The notes under the pieces: model-generated | Told to the model about the DNA's origin: nothing | Database searches by the model: none | The model's input: the letters and a program-made list of their open reading frames with translations, nothing else | Part shown: positions 27,076 through 35,864 of the stretch, in pieces | How positions within the stretch are numbered: position 1 is the first letter of the stretch | How the letters are laid out: each line of letters starts with the position of its first letter | Program-made: the position numbers and the translations under genes | Assembly (NCBI GenBank): GCA_022340805.1 | Contig: JAJDNF010000069.1 | Location: 1-41,762, forward strand | Direction: 5' to 3' | From: Chromatiaceae bacterium | Lineage (GTDB): Bacteria; Pseudomonadota; Gammaproteobacteria; Chromatiales; Chromatiaceae | Length of the DNA stretch: 41,762 bases

Positions 27076-27957
27076 ATGAGTGACGAATTGCTCGCCTATC
27101 TCAACGGGGAGTACCTGCCGCGCGATCAGGCATGCGTGCCGATCACCGACCGCGGCCTGCTGTTCGGTGACAGCGTGTACGAGGTCATCCCGGCCTACGG
27201 CGGGCTCCCGTTTCGCGTCCGCCATCATCTCAACCGGCTGGACCGCAGCCTGGCCGCTATCCGCATGCACAACCCGCTCGCGCATCGGCAGTGGCAGGCG
27301 ATATTCGAACGTCTCGCCCAGCAGCTGCCCGGCCAGGATCAATCCATCTACCTGCAGGTCACGCGCGGCGCCTACCCGGTGCGCAACCACGTGATCCCCG
27401 ACCCGGTGGTCCCCAATGTGCTGGCCTTCACCAGCGCCAACCCGCCGCGCGATTTCGCCAAGGCACAGCGTGGGATCAAGGTGATCACCCTCGAGGACAT
27501 CCGCTGGCACCGTTGCGACATCAAGGCCACAACGCTGCTGGCCAACGTGCTGGCGCGTGCCCAGGCCAGCGAGGAGGGTGCCGACGAGGCCATCCTGATC
27601 CGCGACGGCGCGGCGATGGAGGGCACTGCCAGCAATCTTTTCATTGTCAGCAACGGTCTGCTGATCACCCCGCCGGACAGCGCCGAGCTGTTGCCCGGGA
27701 TCACCCGCGACCTGGTCCTGGAACTCGCCGGCGAGAGCGGCGTGCCATTTGCGCAGGCAGCCATCGGCGCCGCCGAACTGGAGACCGCCGACGAGGTCTG
27801 GCTGACCAGCTCGACGCGCGAGATCGCCGCAGTGGTCGAACTGAACGGCCGCCCGGTCGGCAGCGGAGCGCCCGGCGAGCTGTGGTACCGGATGGACGCC
27901 CTGTTCCAGGCCTGCAAGGAGCGCCTGCGGTCGGGTGCAGAGTGCCATGACGACTGA
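27076..27957 (+). CDS. dat: D-amino acid (D-alanine) aminotransferase, class IV
   Basis: PLP enzyme interconverting D-alanine and D-glutamate with their keto acids, which would recycle D-Ala released by DacA. The 293-residue product has FGDSVYEVIPAYGG at the N terminus, the YLQVTRGAYPVRNH segment, the PLP-lysine in HRCDIKATTLLANVLA (about residue 151), DGAAMEGTASNLFIV and ITRDLVLELA. The family also includes branched-chain aminotransferases and aminodeoxychorismate lyases; the location beside dacA favours D-amino acids. It overlaps ybeD by 11 bases. Confidence 0.88.
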   Translation: MSDELLAYLNGEYLPRDQACVPITDRGLLFGDSVYEVIPAYGGLPFRVRHHLNRLDRSLAAIRMHNPLAHRQWQAIFERLAQQLPGQDQSIYLQVTRGAYPVRNHVIPDPVVPNVLAFTSANPPRDFAKAQRGIKVITLEDIRWHRCDIKATTLLANVLARAQASEEGADEAILIRDGAAMEGTASNLFIVSNGLLITPPDSAELLPGITRDLVLELAGESGVPFAQAAIGAAELETADEVWLTSSTREIAAVVELNGRPVGSGAPGELWYRMDALFQACKERLRSGAECHDD

Positions 27958-28216
27958 ACAACCGACAGGATTCGAATTTCCCTGCGAATACCAGATCAAG
28001 GCAATGGGCATCGACGACGGCCGTTTCCACGAGGTGGTCATCGAGATCGTGCGCCGTCACTGCGACACGCTGCGCGAGGACAGTCTGCGCACGCGCCCGA
28101 GCAGCGCTGGCAAATACATCTCGGTGAGCCTGATCATCGAGGCGACCAGCCGCGAACAGCTGGACGCGATCTACGATGACCTGACTGCCGACGACAAGGT
28201 GCTGATGCGCCTCTAG
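27947..28216 (+). CDS. ybeD: DUF493 (YbeD) family protein
   Basis: Small ACT-like fold protein of unknown function, 89 residues, cytoplasmic. FPCEYQIKAMGID, the central VIEIVRRHC and the SSAGKYISVSLIIEATSREQLDAIYDDL stretch are diagnostic. The ATG at 27947 lies inside the end of dat. In E. coli ybeD lies between dacA and lipB, the same order as here, although a 457-nt gap separates it from lipB. Confidence 0.95.
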   Translation: MTTEQPTGFEFPCEYQIKAMGIDDGRFHEVVIEIVRRHCDTLREDSLRTRPSSAGKYISVSLIIEATSREQLDAIYDDLTADDKVLMRL

Positions 28217-28229
28217 CCCGCACCTGTCA

Positions 28230-28310
28230 CCGGCATCACGGATGCCGGCGGATTTCGCAGCCGGTTCGGCGCCGGGCTGGAGCGCAAGTGGTCGCTGTAG
28301 CTACCACTTG
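28230..28310 (+). terminator. two hairpins after ybeD
   Basis: CCGGCATC (28230-28237) pairs with GATGCCGG (28241-28248) over a 3-nt loop, 14 nt after the ybeD stop. A second perfect 8-bp stem, CAAGTGGT (28285-28292) with ACCACTTG (28303-28310), follows. Neither has a long T-tract. They probably mark the end of the dacA-ybeD transcript. The rest of 28311-28500 shows nothing I can name. Confidence 0.45.
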
Positions 28311-28500
28311 GGTGAAGACCAAGCCGGCGCGAACGAGAAACCGCCAGGACCGGGATAGGCAGGCAGCGGAAACAGGGTGTTAATCTTGGGTCACGAACAG
28401 ATTCAATCATTTCTATCGCGATTTGAGCCTGTTACGCCACAGCCGCTTTCCGGCCGGTGACGGATGCGGGCTAGTGTTGTGTCACATGGAACCGGGCCTT

Positions 28501-28590
28501 GCAGCGCATGCCTCGACCGTGACGGCAGGCCGCGATAGCTCGGCGTACCGCGCCGCATATGCGGTAAGCAGGTGCATTACGGCGCGCGCA
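28501..28590. repeat. diverged copy of the 9620-9709 intergenic repeat
   Basis: This segment aligns without gaps with 9620-9709 at about two thirds identity by eye. Shared blocks are GCATGCCTCGAC, CGATAGC, GGCGTA-like and GGTGCATTRCGGC. Both copies lie in gene-free spacers. It occupies part of the 457-nt ybeD-lipB gap. Confidence 0.65.
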
Positions 28591-28673
28591 GTGCGCGCTA
28601 CCCGAGTTGCAGGAGCACGCGCCGATATAGGCCCCGACGACATGTGCCGGACACAACGACGCACCACACTCGC

Positions 28674-29306
28674 ATGACCCGTCACCGCCTCATCGTGCGC
28701 AGACTCGGTCTGCGCGACTACCTGCCCACCTGGCAGGCGATGCGCGAATTCACCGACCGGCGCGGCGACGATACACCGTCTGAACTGTGGATAGTCGAGC
28801 ACCCACCGGTGTTCACCCAGGGCCAGGCAGGCAAGGCGGAACATCTGCTCGCGCCGGGCGATATTCCCGTCGTCCAGACGGACCGCGGTGGTCAGGTCAC
28901 CTATCACGGACCTGGCCAGCTGGTGATCTACCTGCTGATCTCGCTGCGCGATTCGGGGATCGGGATACGTCGTCTGGTGCGCGTGATGGAACAGTCGATC
29001 ATCGACCTGCTGGGCAGCTACGGCATCCAGGCGCAGGCGCGCGCCGACGCACCGGGCGTTTATGTGGGAGGCCGCAAGATCGCCTCACTCGGCCTGCGGG
29101 TACGCCGCGGCTTCACCTACCACGGCTTGGCCCTGAACGTCAGCAACGACCTCGAACCCTTCGCGCGTATCAATCCCTGCGGCCACGCCGGCCTCGAGGT
29201 CACCAGCACCCGCCTGCTCGGCATCGACGACGACCTCGGGACACTCGCGACGGGACTCGTCGCGCGGCTTTCCGCGGCCCTCGGTCTGGTTGTCCGGCCA
29301 GGCTGA
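28674..29306 (+). CDS. lipB: lipoyl(octanoyl) transferase
   Basis: Transfers octanoate from octanoyl-ACP to lipoyl domains, the first step of lipoate synthesis. The product is 210 residues from the ATG at 28674. [39 protein letters not shown]135 in [10 protein letters not shown] and the acyl-thioester C169 in [13 protein letters not shown] are all present, at the E. coli positions. The start has no obvious Shine-Dalgarno and follows a repeat-bearing spacer. lipA, its usual neighbour, is not in the window; a MarR gene faces it instead. Confidence 0.95.
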   Translation: MTRHRLIVRRLGLRDYLPTWQAMREFTDRRGDDTPSELWIVEHPPVFTQGQAGKAEHLLAPGDIPVVQTDRGGQVTYHGPGQLVIYLLISLRDSGIGIRRLVRVMEQSIIDLLGSYGIQAQARADAPGVYVGGRKIASLGLRVRRGFTYHGLALNVSNDLEPFARINPCGHAGLEVTSTRLLGIDDDLGTLATGLVARLSAALGLVVRPG

Positions 29307-29512
29307 ATCAGACACGGCGGCCGAGGCACCTTGGTTGTGGCGTGCGGCGCCGGATTGCGAGGCAGCTTTGGGTTGGCAATCTGCGAGCGTATCCACCGCG
29401 CACTCGGGTCGCTGCCCCGCCTGGAGGCCACGGACATCCAGGCAGTTCGGCTGTTTCTGCGCCAGCCGACAGACACAGGGCCGCGCATGCGCTGCCCCAT
29501 GCAGCGGGCAGG
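29307..29512. other. convergent lipB-marR spacer
   Basis: 206 nt between two converging genes. I see no T-run terminator and no supported gene; short open frames on both strands lack ribosome sites. A 10-bp palindrome GCGCATGCGC sits near its right end. This is the boundary between the conserved lip/dac block and the osmolyte genes. Confidence 0.4.
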
Positions 29513-30019
29513 CTAATCGGCCACCGCCTCGGCGGCCATGACGCTGCTGCTGGTCAGGAGTGGTGCCGCGTCGAGGTCGCTGGCGTCCATCAACTCGGCA
29601 ATGCGCTGCATCGCCGCGAGCAGCATGCTCTGCTCCCACTCCTTGAGCGCCTCGAAGCGGCGCAGGAAGGTCTCCTGCAGCAGTGGCGGCGCGCTCGCAT
29701 ACAGGGCCTCGCCCTGCTTGGTCGCGGTGATCACTACCCGCCGCTTGTCCTGGGTGTCGCGCGAGCGCAGCACCAGCTGGCGTGACTCGAGGCGCTTGAC
29801 GATGTCGCTGACCGTGGCCTGGCTCAAGCTGACGCACCGTGCCAATTCGCCCGCGGTGATCCCGTGCGCGGCAACCGTCTCGCGCAGGATGACCGACTGC
29901 GGCCCGGTCAGGCCATGACTCTGCACCAGGCTGCGCGAATGCATGTCGACCGCCCTGATCACGCGCCGCAGCGCGATCAGCATACTCTCCGACCTGTCTA
30001 TTTTTTGTTTCGGCTTCAA
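29513..30019 (-). CDS. MarR-family transcriptional regulator of the NAGGN locus
   Basis: DNA-binding dimer, probably controlling the divergent osmolyte operon. It has 168 residues. Helical N terminus, then the winged helix-turn-helix: ITAGELARCVSLSQATVSDIVKRLESRQLV at about 54-83, followed by the wing RDTQDKRRVVITAT. The C-terminal dimer helices run to about 145, with an Ala/Ser-rich tail. A MarR gene in the same divergent position accompanies the NAGGN genes in Pseudomonas aeruginosa (PA3458 next to PA3459-3461). The ligand or signal is unknown; osmotic stress is the contextual guess. Confidence 0.85.
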   Translation of the reverse strand: MKPKQKIDRSESMLIALRRVIRAVDMHSRSLVQSHGLTGPQSVILRETVAAHGITAGELARCVSLSQATVSDIVKRLESRQLVLRSRDTQDKRRVVITATKQGEALYASAPPLLQETFLRRFEALKEWEQSMLLAAMQRIAELMDASDLDAAPLLTSSSVMAAEAVAD

Positions 30020-30082
30020 AGTAATTTCGTCCGCAAATGCCTAGGATATAACCGCTTTTGCCCCATATTAGTGCATTCTGCA

Positions 30083-30120
30083 AATTGAATGTTCCAGTTC
30101 AATTGTTTAGTCTCCTAAAC
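30083..30120. promoter_or_regulatory. candidate MarR operator: two adjacent inverted repeats
   Basis: In the AT-rich 126-nt divergent gap, AATTGAA (30083-30089) pairs with TTCAATT (30098-30104) over 8 nt. Directly abutting it is GTTTAG-TCTC-CTAAAC (30105-30120). They lie 26-63 nt before the amidotransferase start. Palindromes of this size fit a winged-helix dimer such as MarR. Confidence 0.5.
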
Positions 30121-30145
30121 TGTTTCAGCAACAAGCCGTCATCCC

Positions 30146-31918
30146 ATGTGTGGCATATGCGGTGAAATCCGCTTTGACGATTCGCGCCCCTCCATCGACC
30201 AAGTGGTACGGATGAACGGGGTCCTCTACCCGCGCGGCCCGGATGGCAGCGGGATCTTCCAGACCGGGCGCCTCGCCGTCGGTCACCAACGCCTGAAGAT
30301 CCTCGACCTCACCGAGCATGCCCAACAGCCGATGATCGACAACGAACTCGGCCTGGGCATCGTGTTCAACGGCTGCATCTACAACTTCCGCGATCTGCGC
30401 GTGCAACTGCGCGGTCTGGGCTACCGCTTTTTCTCCGAGGGCGACACCGAGGTCATCCTCAAGGCCTACGCGGCCTGGGGCCTGGAGTGCGTGGACCGGT
30501 TCCACGGCATGTTCGCGTTCGCAATCTGGGAACGCGACAGCGGCCGTGTGGTGCTGGCCAGGGACAGACTCGGGATCAAGCCGCTGTATTACGCCGAATT
30601 TGCCGGCGGCCTGCGCTTCGCCTCGACACTGCCCGCGCTGCTCGCGACCGATGGGATCGACACCGACATCGATCCGGTCGCACTGCACCACTATATGAGC
30701 TTTCACGCCGTGGTACCGGCACCGCATACGATCATCAAGGGCGTGCGCAAGCTCCCGCCGGCGACCGTAAGGGTGATCGAGGCGGACGGGCGCAGCCGCG
30801 ACCATCGTTACTGGCGCCTGCACTACGGAACGCGCGCGGAGGACCGGGATCTCAGCTACGTGGATTGGCAGGAGATCACCCTAGATGCGCTGCGCAAGGC
30901 AGTCGAGCGCCGCCTGGTGGCCGACGTGCCGGTCGGCGTGCTGTTGTCGGGCGGCCTCGACTCGAGCCTGATCGTCGGCCTGCTCGCCGAACAGGGCCAG
31001 CGCGGCCTGAACACCTTCTCGGTCGGGTTCGAGGCGGTCGACGACGAGGCCGGTGACGAGTTCGAGTACTCCGACATCATCGCCCGCCACTTCGCTACCG
31101 AACACCATCAGATCCGGGTCGACTCGTCCCGGCTGCTGCCCGCGCTCAACCGCTGTATCGCGGCGATGAGCGAGCCCATGGTGAGCCACGACGTGATCGG
31201 CTTCTACCTGCTGTCGGAGCAGGTTTCGCAGCACGTCAAGGTCGTGCAGAGCGGCCAGGGGGCAGACGAGGTGTTTGCCGGCTATCACTGGTATCCGCCG
31301 ATGATCGACAGCCGGGCGCCGGTCGACGATTACGCCGGCGTGTTCTTCGATCGCGATCACGCCGAGTTCACCCGGGCGGTACACCAGCGCTTCGTCGGCG
31401 AGGACTTCAGCCGCGGGTTCGTCGAACGCCACTTCGCGTCACCGGGGGCAAAGCGCCCGATCGACAAGGCGCTGCGCCTGGACACCCAGATCATGCTGGT
31501 CGACGACCCGGTCAAGCGGGTCGACAACATGACCATGGCCTGGGGGCTGGAGGCCCGGGTGCCGTTCCTCGATCACGAACTGGTAGAACTGGCCGCGCGC
31601 ATCCCGGCCGAACACAAGGTCGCCGCGGGTGGCAAGGGCGTGCTCAAGGAGGCGGCGCGCTCGGTCATTCCCAACGCGGTAATCGACCGCCCGAAGGGCT
31701 ACTTCCCGGTACCGGCGCTGAAATACCTCGAGGGCGACTACCTCGCATTCGTGCAGGACGCGCTCGCACAGCCGGCTGCGCGCCAGCGGGAGCTGTTTCG
31801 CGACGACTATGTCGCCGCACTGATGGCCGACCCGAAGGAACACATCACACCGCTGCGCGGTTCCAAGGTCTGGCAGGTCGCCCTGCTCGAACTGTGGTTC
31901 CAGCAGCACGGTCTGTGA
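30146..31918 (+). CDS. asnO: N-acetylglutaminylglutamine amidotransferase (asparagine-synthetase-like)
   Basis: Last step of synthesis of the compatible solute N-acetylglutaminylglutamine amide: amidation of the dipeptide with glutamine-derived ammonia. The 590-residue protein starts MCGICGEIRF, with Cys2 as glutaminase nucleophile; the class II glutaminase domain spans about 1-200 (RGPDGSG, VFNGCIYNFRDLR). The synthetase domain has the PPi loop LLSGGLDSSLIVGLL near 265-280 and QSGQGADEVFAGYHWYPP. Ordinary AsnB is distinguished mainly by context: an N-acetylglutaminylglutamine synthetase and an M42 peptidase follow, as in Sinorhizobium and Pseudomonas NAGGN loci. Confidence 0.93.
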   Translation: MCGICGEIRFDDSRPSIDQVVRMNGVLYPRGPDGSGIFQTGRLAVGHQRLKILDLTEHAQQPMIDNELGLGIVFNGCIYNFRDLRVQLRGLGYRFFSEGDTEVILKAYAAWGLECVDRFHGMFAFAIWERDSGRVVLARDRLGIKPLYYAEFAGGLRFASTLPALLATDGIDTDIDPVALHHYMSFHAVVPAPHTIIKGVRKLPPATVRVIEADGRSRDHRYWRLHYGTRAEDRDLSYVDWQEITLDALRKAVERRLVADVPVGVLLSGGLDSSLIVGLLAEQGQRGLNTFSVGFEAVDDEAGDEFEYSDIIARHFATEHHQIRVDSSRLLPALNRCIAAMSEPMVSHDVIGFYLLSEQVSQHVKVVQSGQGADEVFAGYHWYPPMIDSRAPVDDYAGVFFDRDHAEFTRAVHQRFVGEDFSRGFVERHFASPGAKRPIDKALRLDTQIMLVDDPVKRVDNMTMAWGLEARVPFLDHELVELAARIPAEHKVAAGGKGVLKEAARSVIPNAVIDRPKGYFPVPALKYLEGDYLAFVQDALAQPAARQRELFRDDYVAALMADPKEHITPLRGSKVWQVALLELWFQQHGL

Positions 31919-31926
31919 GCAGCCCA

Positions 31927-33666
31927 ATGAGCCGAGAGAAGCACTATCAGGCGCGCCTCGAACGACGGCGCGCTGCCACCGTGGCTGGCAACGAAGCGCA
32001 GCGCGCTTATGCCGGACACCGGGCGAAGACCGATGCGGTCGTCGATTGCGGCTGGGGGCGCCTGATCTTTGCCCACACCTTCCGCGACAACCGCAAACTG
32101 GCCGACGCGCTGCTCGCCGAGGCGGCGGGCAAGCGCGACATTGCGTTCTACGTGAACGACCCACACGTGCTGCTGGCGATGGAGCCGCAGAACCTGTTCC
32201 TGGATCCGTCGCACACCTACCGGCTGTGGTTGGACCGCTACAAGGTCTCGCCGTTGCGGCCACGCGGCTATACGGTACGCCTGCTCAACAGCCGCGCGGA
32301 CGCGGAGTCGGTGCGCCGCGTCTACCTGGCGCGGCAGATGATCCCGCCGCCGGTGGACTTCATGTGGCAGCACCGCACCTCGCGGACGGTCCAGTTCTTT
32401 ATCGCCGCGGACAATCACAGCGGCGAGGTCCTGGGTGCGGCGACCGGGATCGACCACGTCGAGGCATTCGACGACCCGGAGAAGGGCGCCAGCCTGTGGG
32501 CCCTCGCAGTCGATCCGCAGGCACGCAATCCGGGTATTGGCCAGGCACTGGTCCGGCACATGGCCGAGTACTTTATCGGCCGCGGGCGTAGTTACCTCGA
32601 CCTGTCGGTGATGCATGACAACCGCGAGGCGATCCGGCTGTACGAGCGACTCAAGTTCGAGCGCATCAACGCCTTCACGGTCAAGAACAAGAATTCGTTC
32701 AACGAGCCGCTGTTCATCGGCACCCAGCCGCAGGAGGCGCTCAACCCCTACGCGCGGATCATCACGCGCGAGGCACAGCGCCGCGGTATCGGGGTCGAGG
32801 TACTCGATGCCGAGGCCGGCTTCTTCGAGCTTGCGCTGGGCGGGCGCACGGTCACCTGCCGCGAGTCGCTGAGCGAGCTGACCACGTCGATCGCAATGAG
32901 CCGCTGCGACGACAAGGCGGTCACGCACCGCATACTGCGCGGCGCGAACCTTAGGGTACCGGCCCAGGCCCAGGTGACGGACGATCAGCAGGCCGAAAAT
33001 TTCCTTAACGAATTCGGCGCCGTGGTGGTCAAGCCGGCACGCGGCGAGCAGGGTGCCGGGATAAGCGTCGACGTGCGCGACCGCGATGCCCTGCACGCAG
33101 CGATCGCGGAGGCACGCGAACACTGCGAGAAAGTGCTGCTGGAAGAGTACGTGCAGGGCGTCGACCTGCGCATCATCGTGATCGACGGCGCGGTCGTCGC
33201 CGCGGCGACCCGCAGGCCGCCGCGCATCCAGGGCACCGGGCAGGATTCCATCCGTGACCTGATTCGCAAGCAGAGCCGGCGGCGCGAGGCCGCCACCGGC
33301 GGCGAGAGCCGCATCCCCATTGACCGCGAGACCGAGCGCAGCGTGACCGAGGCGGGTCACATGCTCGACGACATACTCGCCTATGGCGAATACCTGACCG
33401 TGCGCAAGACCGCCAACCTGCATACCGGCGGCACCATCCACGACGTTACCGCCAAGCTGCACCCCTCGCTGCGCCAGGCGGCGATCGATGCGGCGGCGGC
33501 GATCGACATACCGGTCACCGGCCTGGACTTCATCGTTCCCGATCCGGCCGAGCCCGAGTATGTGATCATCGAGGCCAACGAGCGGCCGGGACTGGCGAAC
33601 CACGAACCGCAGCCGACCGCCGAGCGCTTCGTCGACCTGCTGTTCCCCAGCACCGCCGGCCGCTAG
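31927..33666 (+). CDS. ngg: N-acetylglutaminylglutamine synthetase (GNAT plus ATP-grasp fusion)
   Basis: Bifunctional enzyme predicted to acetylate glutamine and ligate the second glutamine. The ATG at 31927 (MSREKHYQARLERRR) lies 8 nt after the amidotransferase stop; the product is 579 residues. After a basic leader, a GNAT domain (about 110-260) shows ALAVDPQARNPGIGQALVRHM and the acetyl-CoA loop. An ATP-grasp domain (about 310-579) shows VVVKPARGEQGAGISVDV, KVLLEEYVQGVDLRIIVIDG and FIVPDPAEPEYVIIEANERPG with metal ligands. This two-domain order is specific to the NAGGN family. Confidence 0.94.
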   Translation: MSREKHYQARLERRRAATVAGNEAQRAYAGHRAKTDAVVDCGWGRLIFAHTFRDNRKLADALLAEAAGKRDIAFYVNDPHVLLAMEPQNLFLDPSHTYRLWLDRYKVSPLRPRGYTVRLLNSRADAESVRRVYLARQMIPPPVDFMWQHRTSRTVQFFIAADNHSGEVLGAATGIDHVEAFDDPEKGASLWALAVDPQARNPGIGQALVRHMAEYFIGRGRSYLDLSVMHDNREAIRLYERLKFERINAFTVKNKNSFNEPLFIGTQPQEALNPYARIITREAQRRGIGVEVLDAEAGFFELALGGRTVTCRESLSELTTSIAMSRCDDKAVTHRILRGANLRVPAQAQVTDDQQAENFLNEFGAVVVKPARGEQGAGISVDVRDRDALHAAIAEAREHCEKVLLEEYVQGVDLRIIVIDGAVVAAATRRPPRIQGTGQDSIRDLIRKQSRRREAATGGESRIPIDRETERSVTEAGHMLDDILAYGEYLTVRKTANLHTGGTIHDVTAKLHPSLRQAAIDAAAAIDIPVTGLDFIVPDPAEPEYVIIEANERPGLANHEPQPTAERFVDLLFPSTAGR

Positions 33667-33689
33667 CCGCGCACGACCAGGAATACGGC

Positions 33690-34799
33690 ATGCAACAACT
33701 GCCCATCGACCAGACCTATGTGCAGGACGTACTGTTCCGCCTGCTGCACACACCCAGCCCGAGCGGCTATACCGACCGCGTCGTGCACCTCGTCGCCGAC
33801 GAACTCGACAAACTCGGCGTGCCAGTCGAACTGACCCGGCGCGGCGCGATCCGCGCCACCCTCGAGGGCCGGCGCCGCAGCCCCGACCGCGCCGTGGTGG
33901 CGCATATCGATACGCTCGGTGCGATGGTCAAGGCGCTCAAGTCCAACGGCCGCCTCGAATTGGTGCCGATCGGCCACTGGAACGCGCGCTTCGCCGAGGG
34001 CGCCCGGGTCACGCTGTTCACCGACATCGGGTCGCATCGCGGCACCATGCTGCCGCTCAAGGCATCCGGTCACACCTTTGCCGACGAGGTCGACAAGCAG
34101 CCGTCCAACTGGCAGAACGTCGAGCTGCGCATCGACGAGGTGTGCGCATCGCAGCAGGACCTGATGCGCCTTGGCGTGCATGTCGGTGACTTCGTCGCGG
34201 TCGATCCGCAGCCGGAGGTGCTGGAGAACGGCTACATCGTCTCGCGCCATCTGGACGACAAGGCCGGCGCGGCGGTGCTGCTCGGCGCGGTCAAGGCCGT
34301 GATCGACAGCGGCATCACGCTGCCGGTCGACTGCCACCCCTTGTTCACGATCTCGGAAGAGGTCGGCTCCGGGGCGTCGGCGGTGCTGCACGGCGATGTC
34401 TCCGAGATGCTTACCCTGGACAACGGCACCACGGCCCCAGGGCAGAACTCCAGCGAGTTCGGCGTGACCATCTGCATGGCCGACATGAGTGGGCCGTTCG
34501 ACTATCACCTGACCCACTACATGATCCGGCTATGCCAGGAGTTCCAGATCCCCTACCAGCGCGACGTGTTCCGCTACTATCGCTCGGACAGCGCTGCTGC
34601 AGTCGAGGCCGGGGCCGATCTGCGCACCGCGTTGGCGACCTTCGGTGTCGACGGCTCGCACGGCTGGGAACGCATCCACTGGAATGCACTGGAATCGCTG
34701 GCCCGGCTGGTGACCGTGTACATGCAGGCACCGCCGCTGTTCATGCGCGACCAGGAGGACATCGGACCACGCATGGGCTTTCCGATGCAGCCCGCCTGA
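33690..34799 (+). CDS. M42-family metallopeptidase of the NAGGN osmolyte system
   Basis: Cocatalytic dizinc peptidase of the M42 type, associated with NAGGN loci; it may degrade or recycle the dipeptide, but its reaction is unproven. The 369-residue product has the metal ligands in order: His in VVAHIDTLGAM, bridging Asp in HLDDKAGAAVLLGA, the catalytic Glu pair in FTISEEVGSGAS, Asp in TLDNGTTAPGQN and a terminal His in DGSHGWERIH. It starts 23 nt after ngg and converges on the chalcone-isomerase-like gene with only 16 nt between stops. Confidence 0.92.
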   Translation: MQQLPIDQTYVQDVLFRLLHTPSPSGYTDRVVHLVADELDKLGVPVELTRRGAIRATLEGRRRSPDRAVVAHIDTLGAMVKALKSNGRLELVPIGHWNARFAEGARVTLFTDIGSHRGTMLPLKASGHTFADEVDKQPSNWQNVELRIDEVCASQQDLMRLGVHVGDFVAVDPQPEVLENGYIVSRHLDDKAGAAVLLGAVKAVIDSGITLPVDCHPLFTISEEVGSGASAVLHGDVSEMLTLDNGTTAPGQNSSEFGVTICMADMSGPFDYHLTHYMIRLCQEFQIPYQRDVFRYYRSDSAAAVEAGADLRTALATFGVDGSHGWERIHWNALESLARLVTVYMQAPPLFMRDQEDIGPRMGFPMQPA

Positions 34800-34815
34800 G
34801 CCGAACCTGCGCAGA

Positions 34816-35325
34816 TCAGCAGGGGGCGAATCCCCACTGCGGGTTGCGCGCCTCGTCTTCGGCGCGCACCCATATCTGCAGAAAACGTTCAGCGAAATCG
34901 GCCGAATCGAACTGGATCACCTCGCGCTCATCGCGGAGCAGCACACCGGCCTTACCCGGCTCCACGCAATAGGTGTAGCGGTCACCCGGGTCCACGGCGG
35001 AATAGGCGAGACCCGCGAGCTGTAATTCGCCCCGGTATCGTGCGGCCACCTGCTCACCGTGCAGATCGCGGAACACCTTGCGTGTCGCCCGATCCAGCGC
35101 ACTGGCAGAGAACTCGCGTAAATAGGACAGCTGCACGCAGCGCGCGGCATTCGGATCAGCACCGGGCCCGCGAAAATAATCGATGTCGTACAGCTTGATC
35201 AAGCCGAGGTGACAGACCCTGGCCTGGCCCCTGAGCTCCAGCGGCTCCTCGCCATACATCAGACGCTGCGCCGCGAGCAGCTGGGCCGGCAATACGAAAG
35301 CCAGCAGCAGTTGCAACAACTTCAT
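34816..35325 (-). CDS. chalcone isomerase-like periplasmic protein
   Basis: The 169-residue protein has a signal peptide (MKLLQLLLAFVLPAQLLA). It matches bacterial chalcone-isomerase-like proteins: the fold is shared with plant chalcone isomerase and fatty-acid-binding proteins, but no flavonoid role is implied. VCHLGLIKLYDIDYF near the N terminus and the C-terminal EREVIQFDSADFAERFLQIWV are typical. Several Cys are present. It is last in a six-gene overlapping operon with lipid-modifying enzymes, so binding or handling of a fatty-acid derivative is a reasonable guess. Its ATG overlaps the DUF3833 stop by four bases. Confidence 0.8.
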   Translation of the reverse strand: MKLLQLLLAFVLPAQLLAAQRLMYGEEPLELRGQARVCHLGLIKLYDIDYFRGPGADPNAARCVQLSYLREFSASALDRATRKVFRDLHGEQVAARYRGELQLAGLAYSAVDPGDRYTYCVEPGKAGVLLRDEREVIQFDSADFAERFLQIWVRAEDEARNPQWGFAPC

Positions 35326-35864
35326 CCGACAGCCCCCCGTTTGACGAAGAACAACGTCACCTCACCGACCTTGAAGCCGAATTTGCTCAGCGTGGCGCGG
35401 TTAACCAATACGCCACCAGGCTGCAGGAACATCCAGTCGTCGAACTGCACATCAATCGTCTTGTCGCGGTACGGCAGGCGCAGCGTGTACCGCCAGTTGA
35501 GCGCCTGGCCATAGGCGGCACCCTCCGCGCTACCCACCACGTCGTCTGCACGCCCCTCATAGCGATGCCCATCGATACGCCGGATGTGCCAGATTCGCTG
35601 CTGGGTCTCGCCGTCGCTATACGCGAAGTCTTCGCGCAGGGTCAGCTCGTCACCGGTGACCAGCCCTTGTATGTCGACGGTGAACTGCCGCTTCAACTCA
35701 CCGGATCGGCCCTGAAAGATCCCCCAGGCCTGGGTCTCGCCGGCGAAGTATTCGAACAGGTCGAGCTCTGGCTTGGTCCCCGCGAAGTCTGTGGCTTGCA
35801 TGGTGCTACAGCCTGTGAGCAGCGTCAGCAGCAGCACCAGGCCGCCCAACCTCGGAATGTTCAT
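35322..35864 (-). CDS. DUF3833 lipoprotein
   Basis: Unknown-function lipoprotein. From the ATG at 35864 (GGGAGGAC upstream) the product is 180 residues, with a signal peptide and lipobox LLTGC (Cys near 19). The mature part is a predicted beta-rich barrel; KPELDLFEYFAGETQAWGIFQ, LTLREDFAYSDGE and the C-terminal KFGFKVGEVTLFFVK are family signatures. DUF3833 genes often sit with cfa, DUF1365 and FAD-oxidoreductase genes, as here. The first 59 bases overlap the end of the MFS transporter gene in another frame. Confidence 0.88.
   Translation of the reverse strand: MNIPRLGGLVLLLTLLTGCSTMQATDFAGTKPELDLFEYFAGETQAWGIFQGRSGELKRQFTVDIQGLVTGDELTLREDFAYSDGETQQRIWHIRRIDGHRYEGRADDVVGSAEGAAYGQALNWRYTLRLPYRDKTIDVQFDDWMFLQPGGVLVNRATLSKFGFKVGEVTLFFVKRGAVG

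Noticed and set aside
29331..29516. 61-codon plus-strand frame in the lipB-marR spacer
   Set aside because: Needs a GTG start without a ribosome site, and no family is recognisable.
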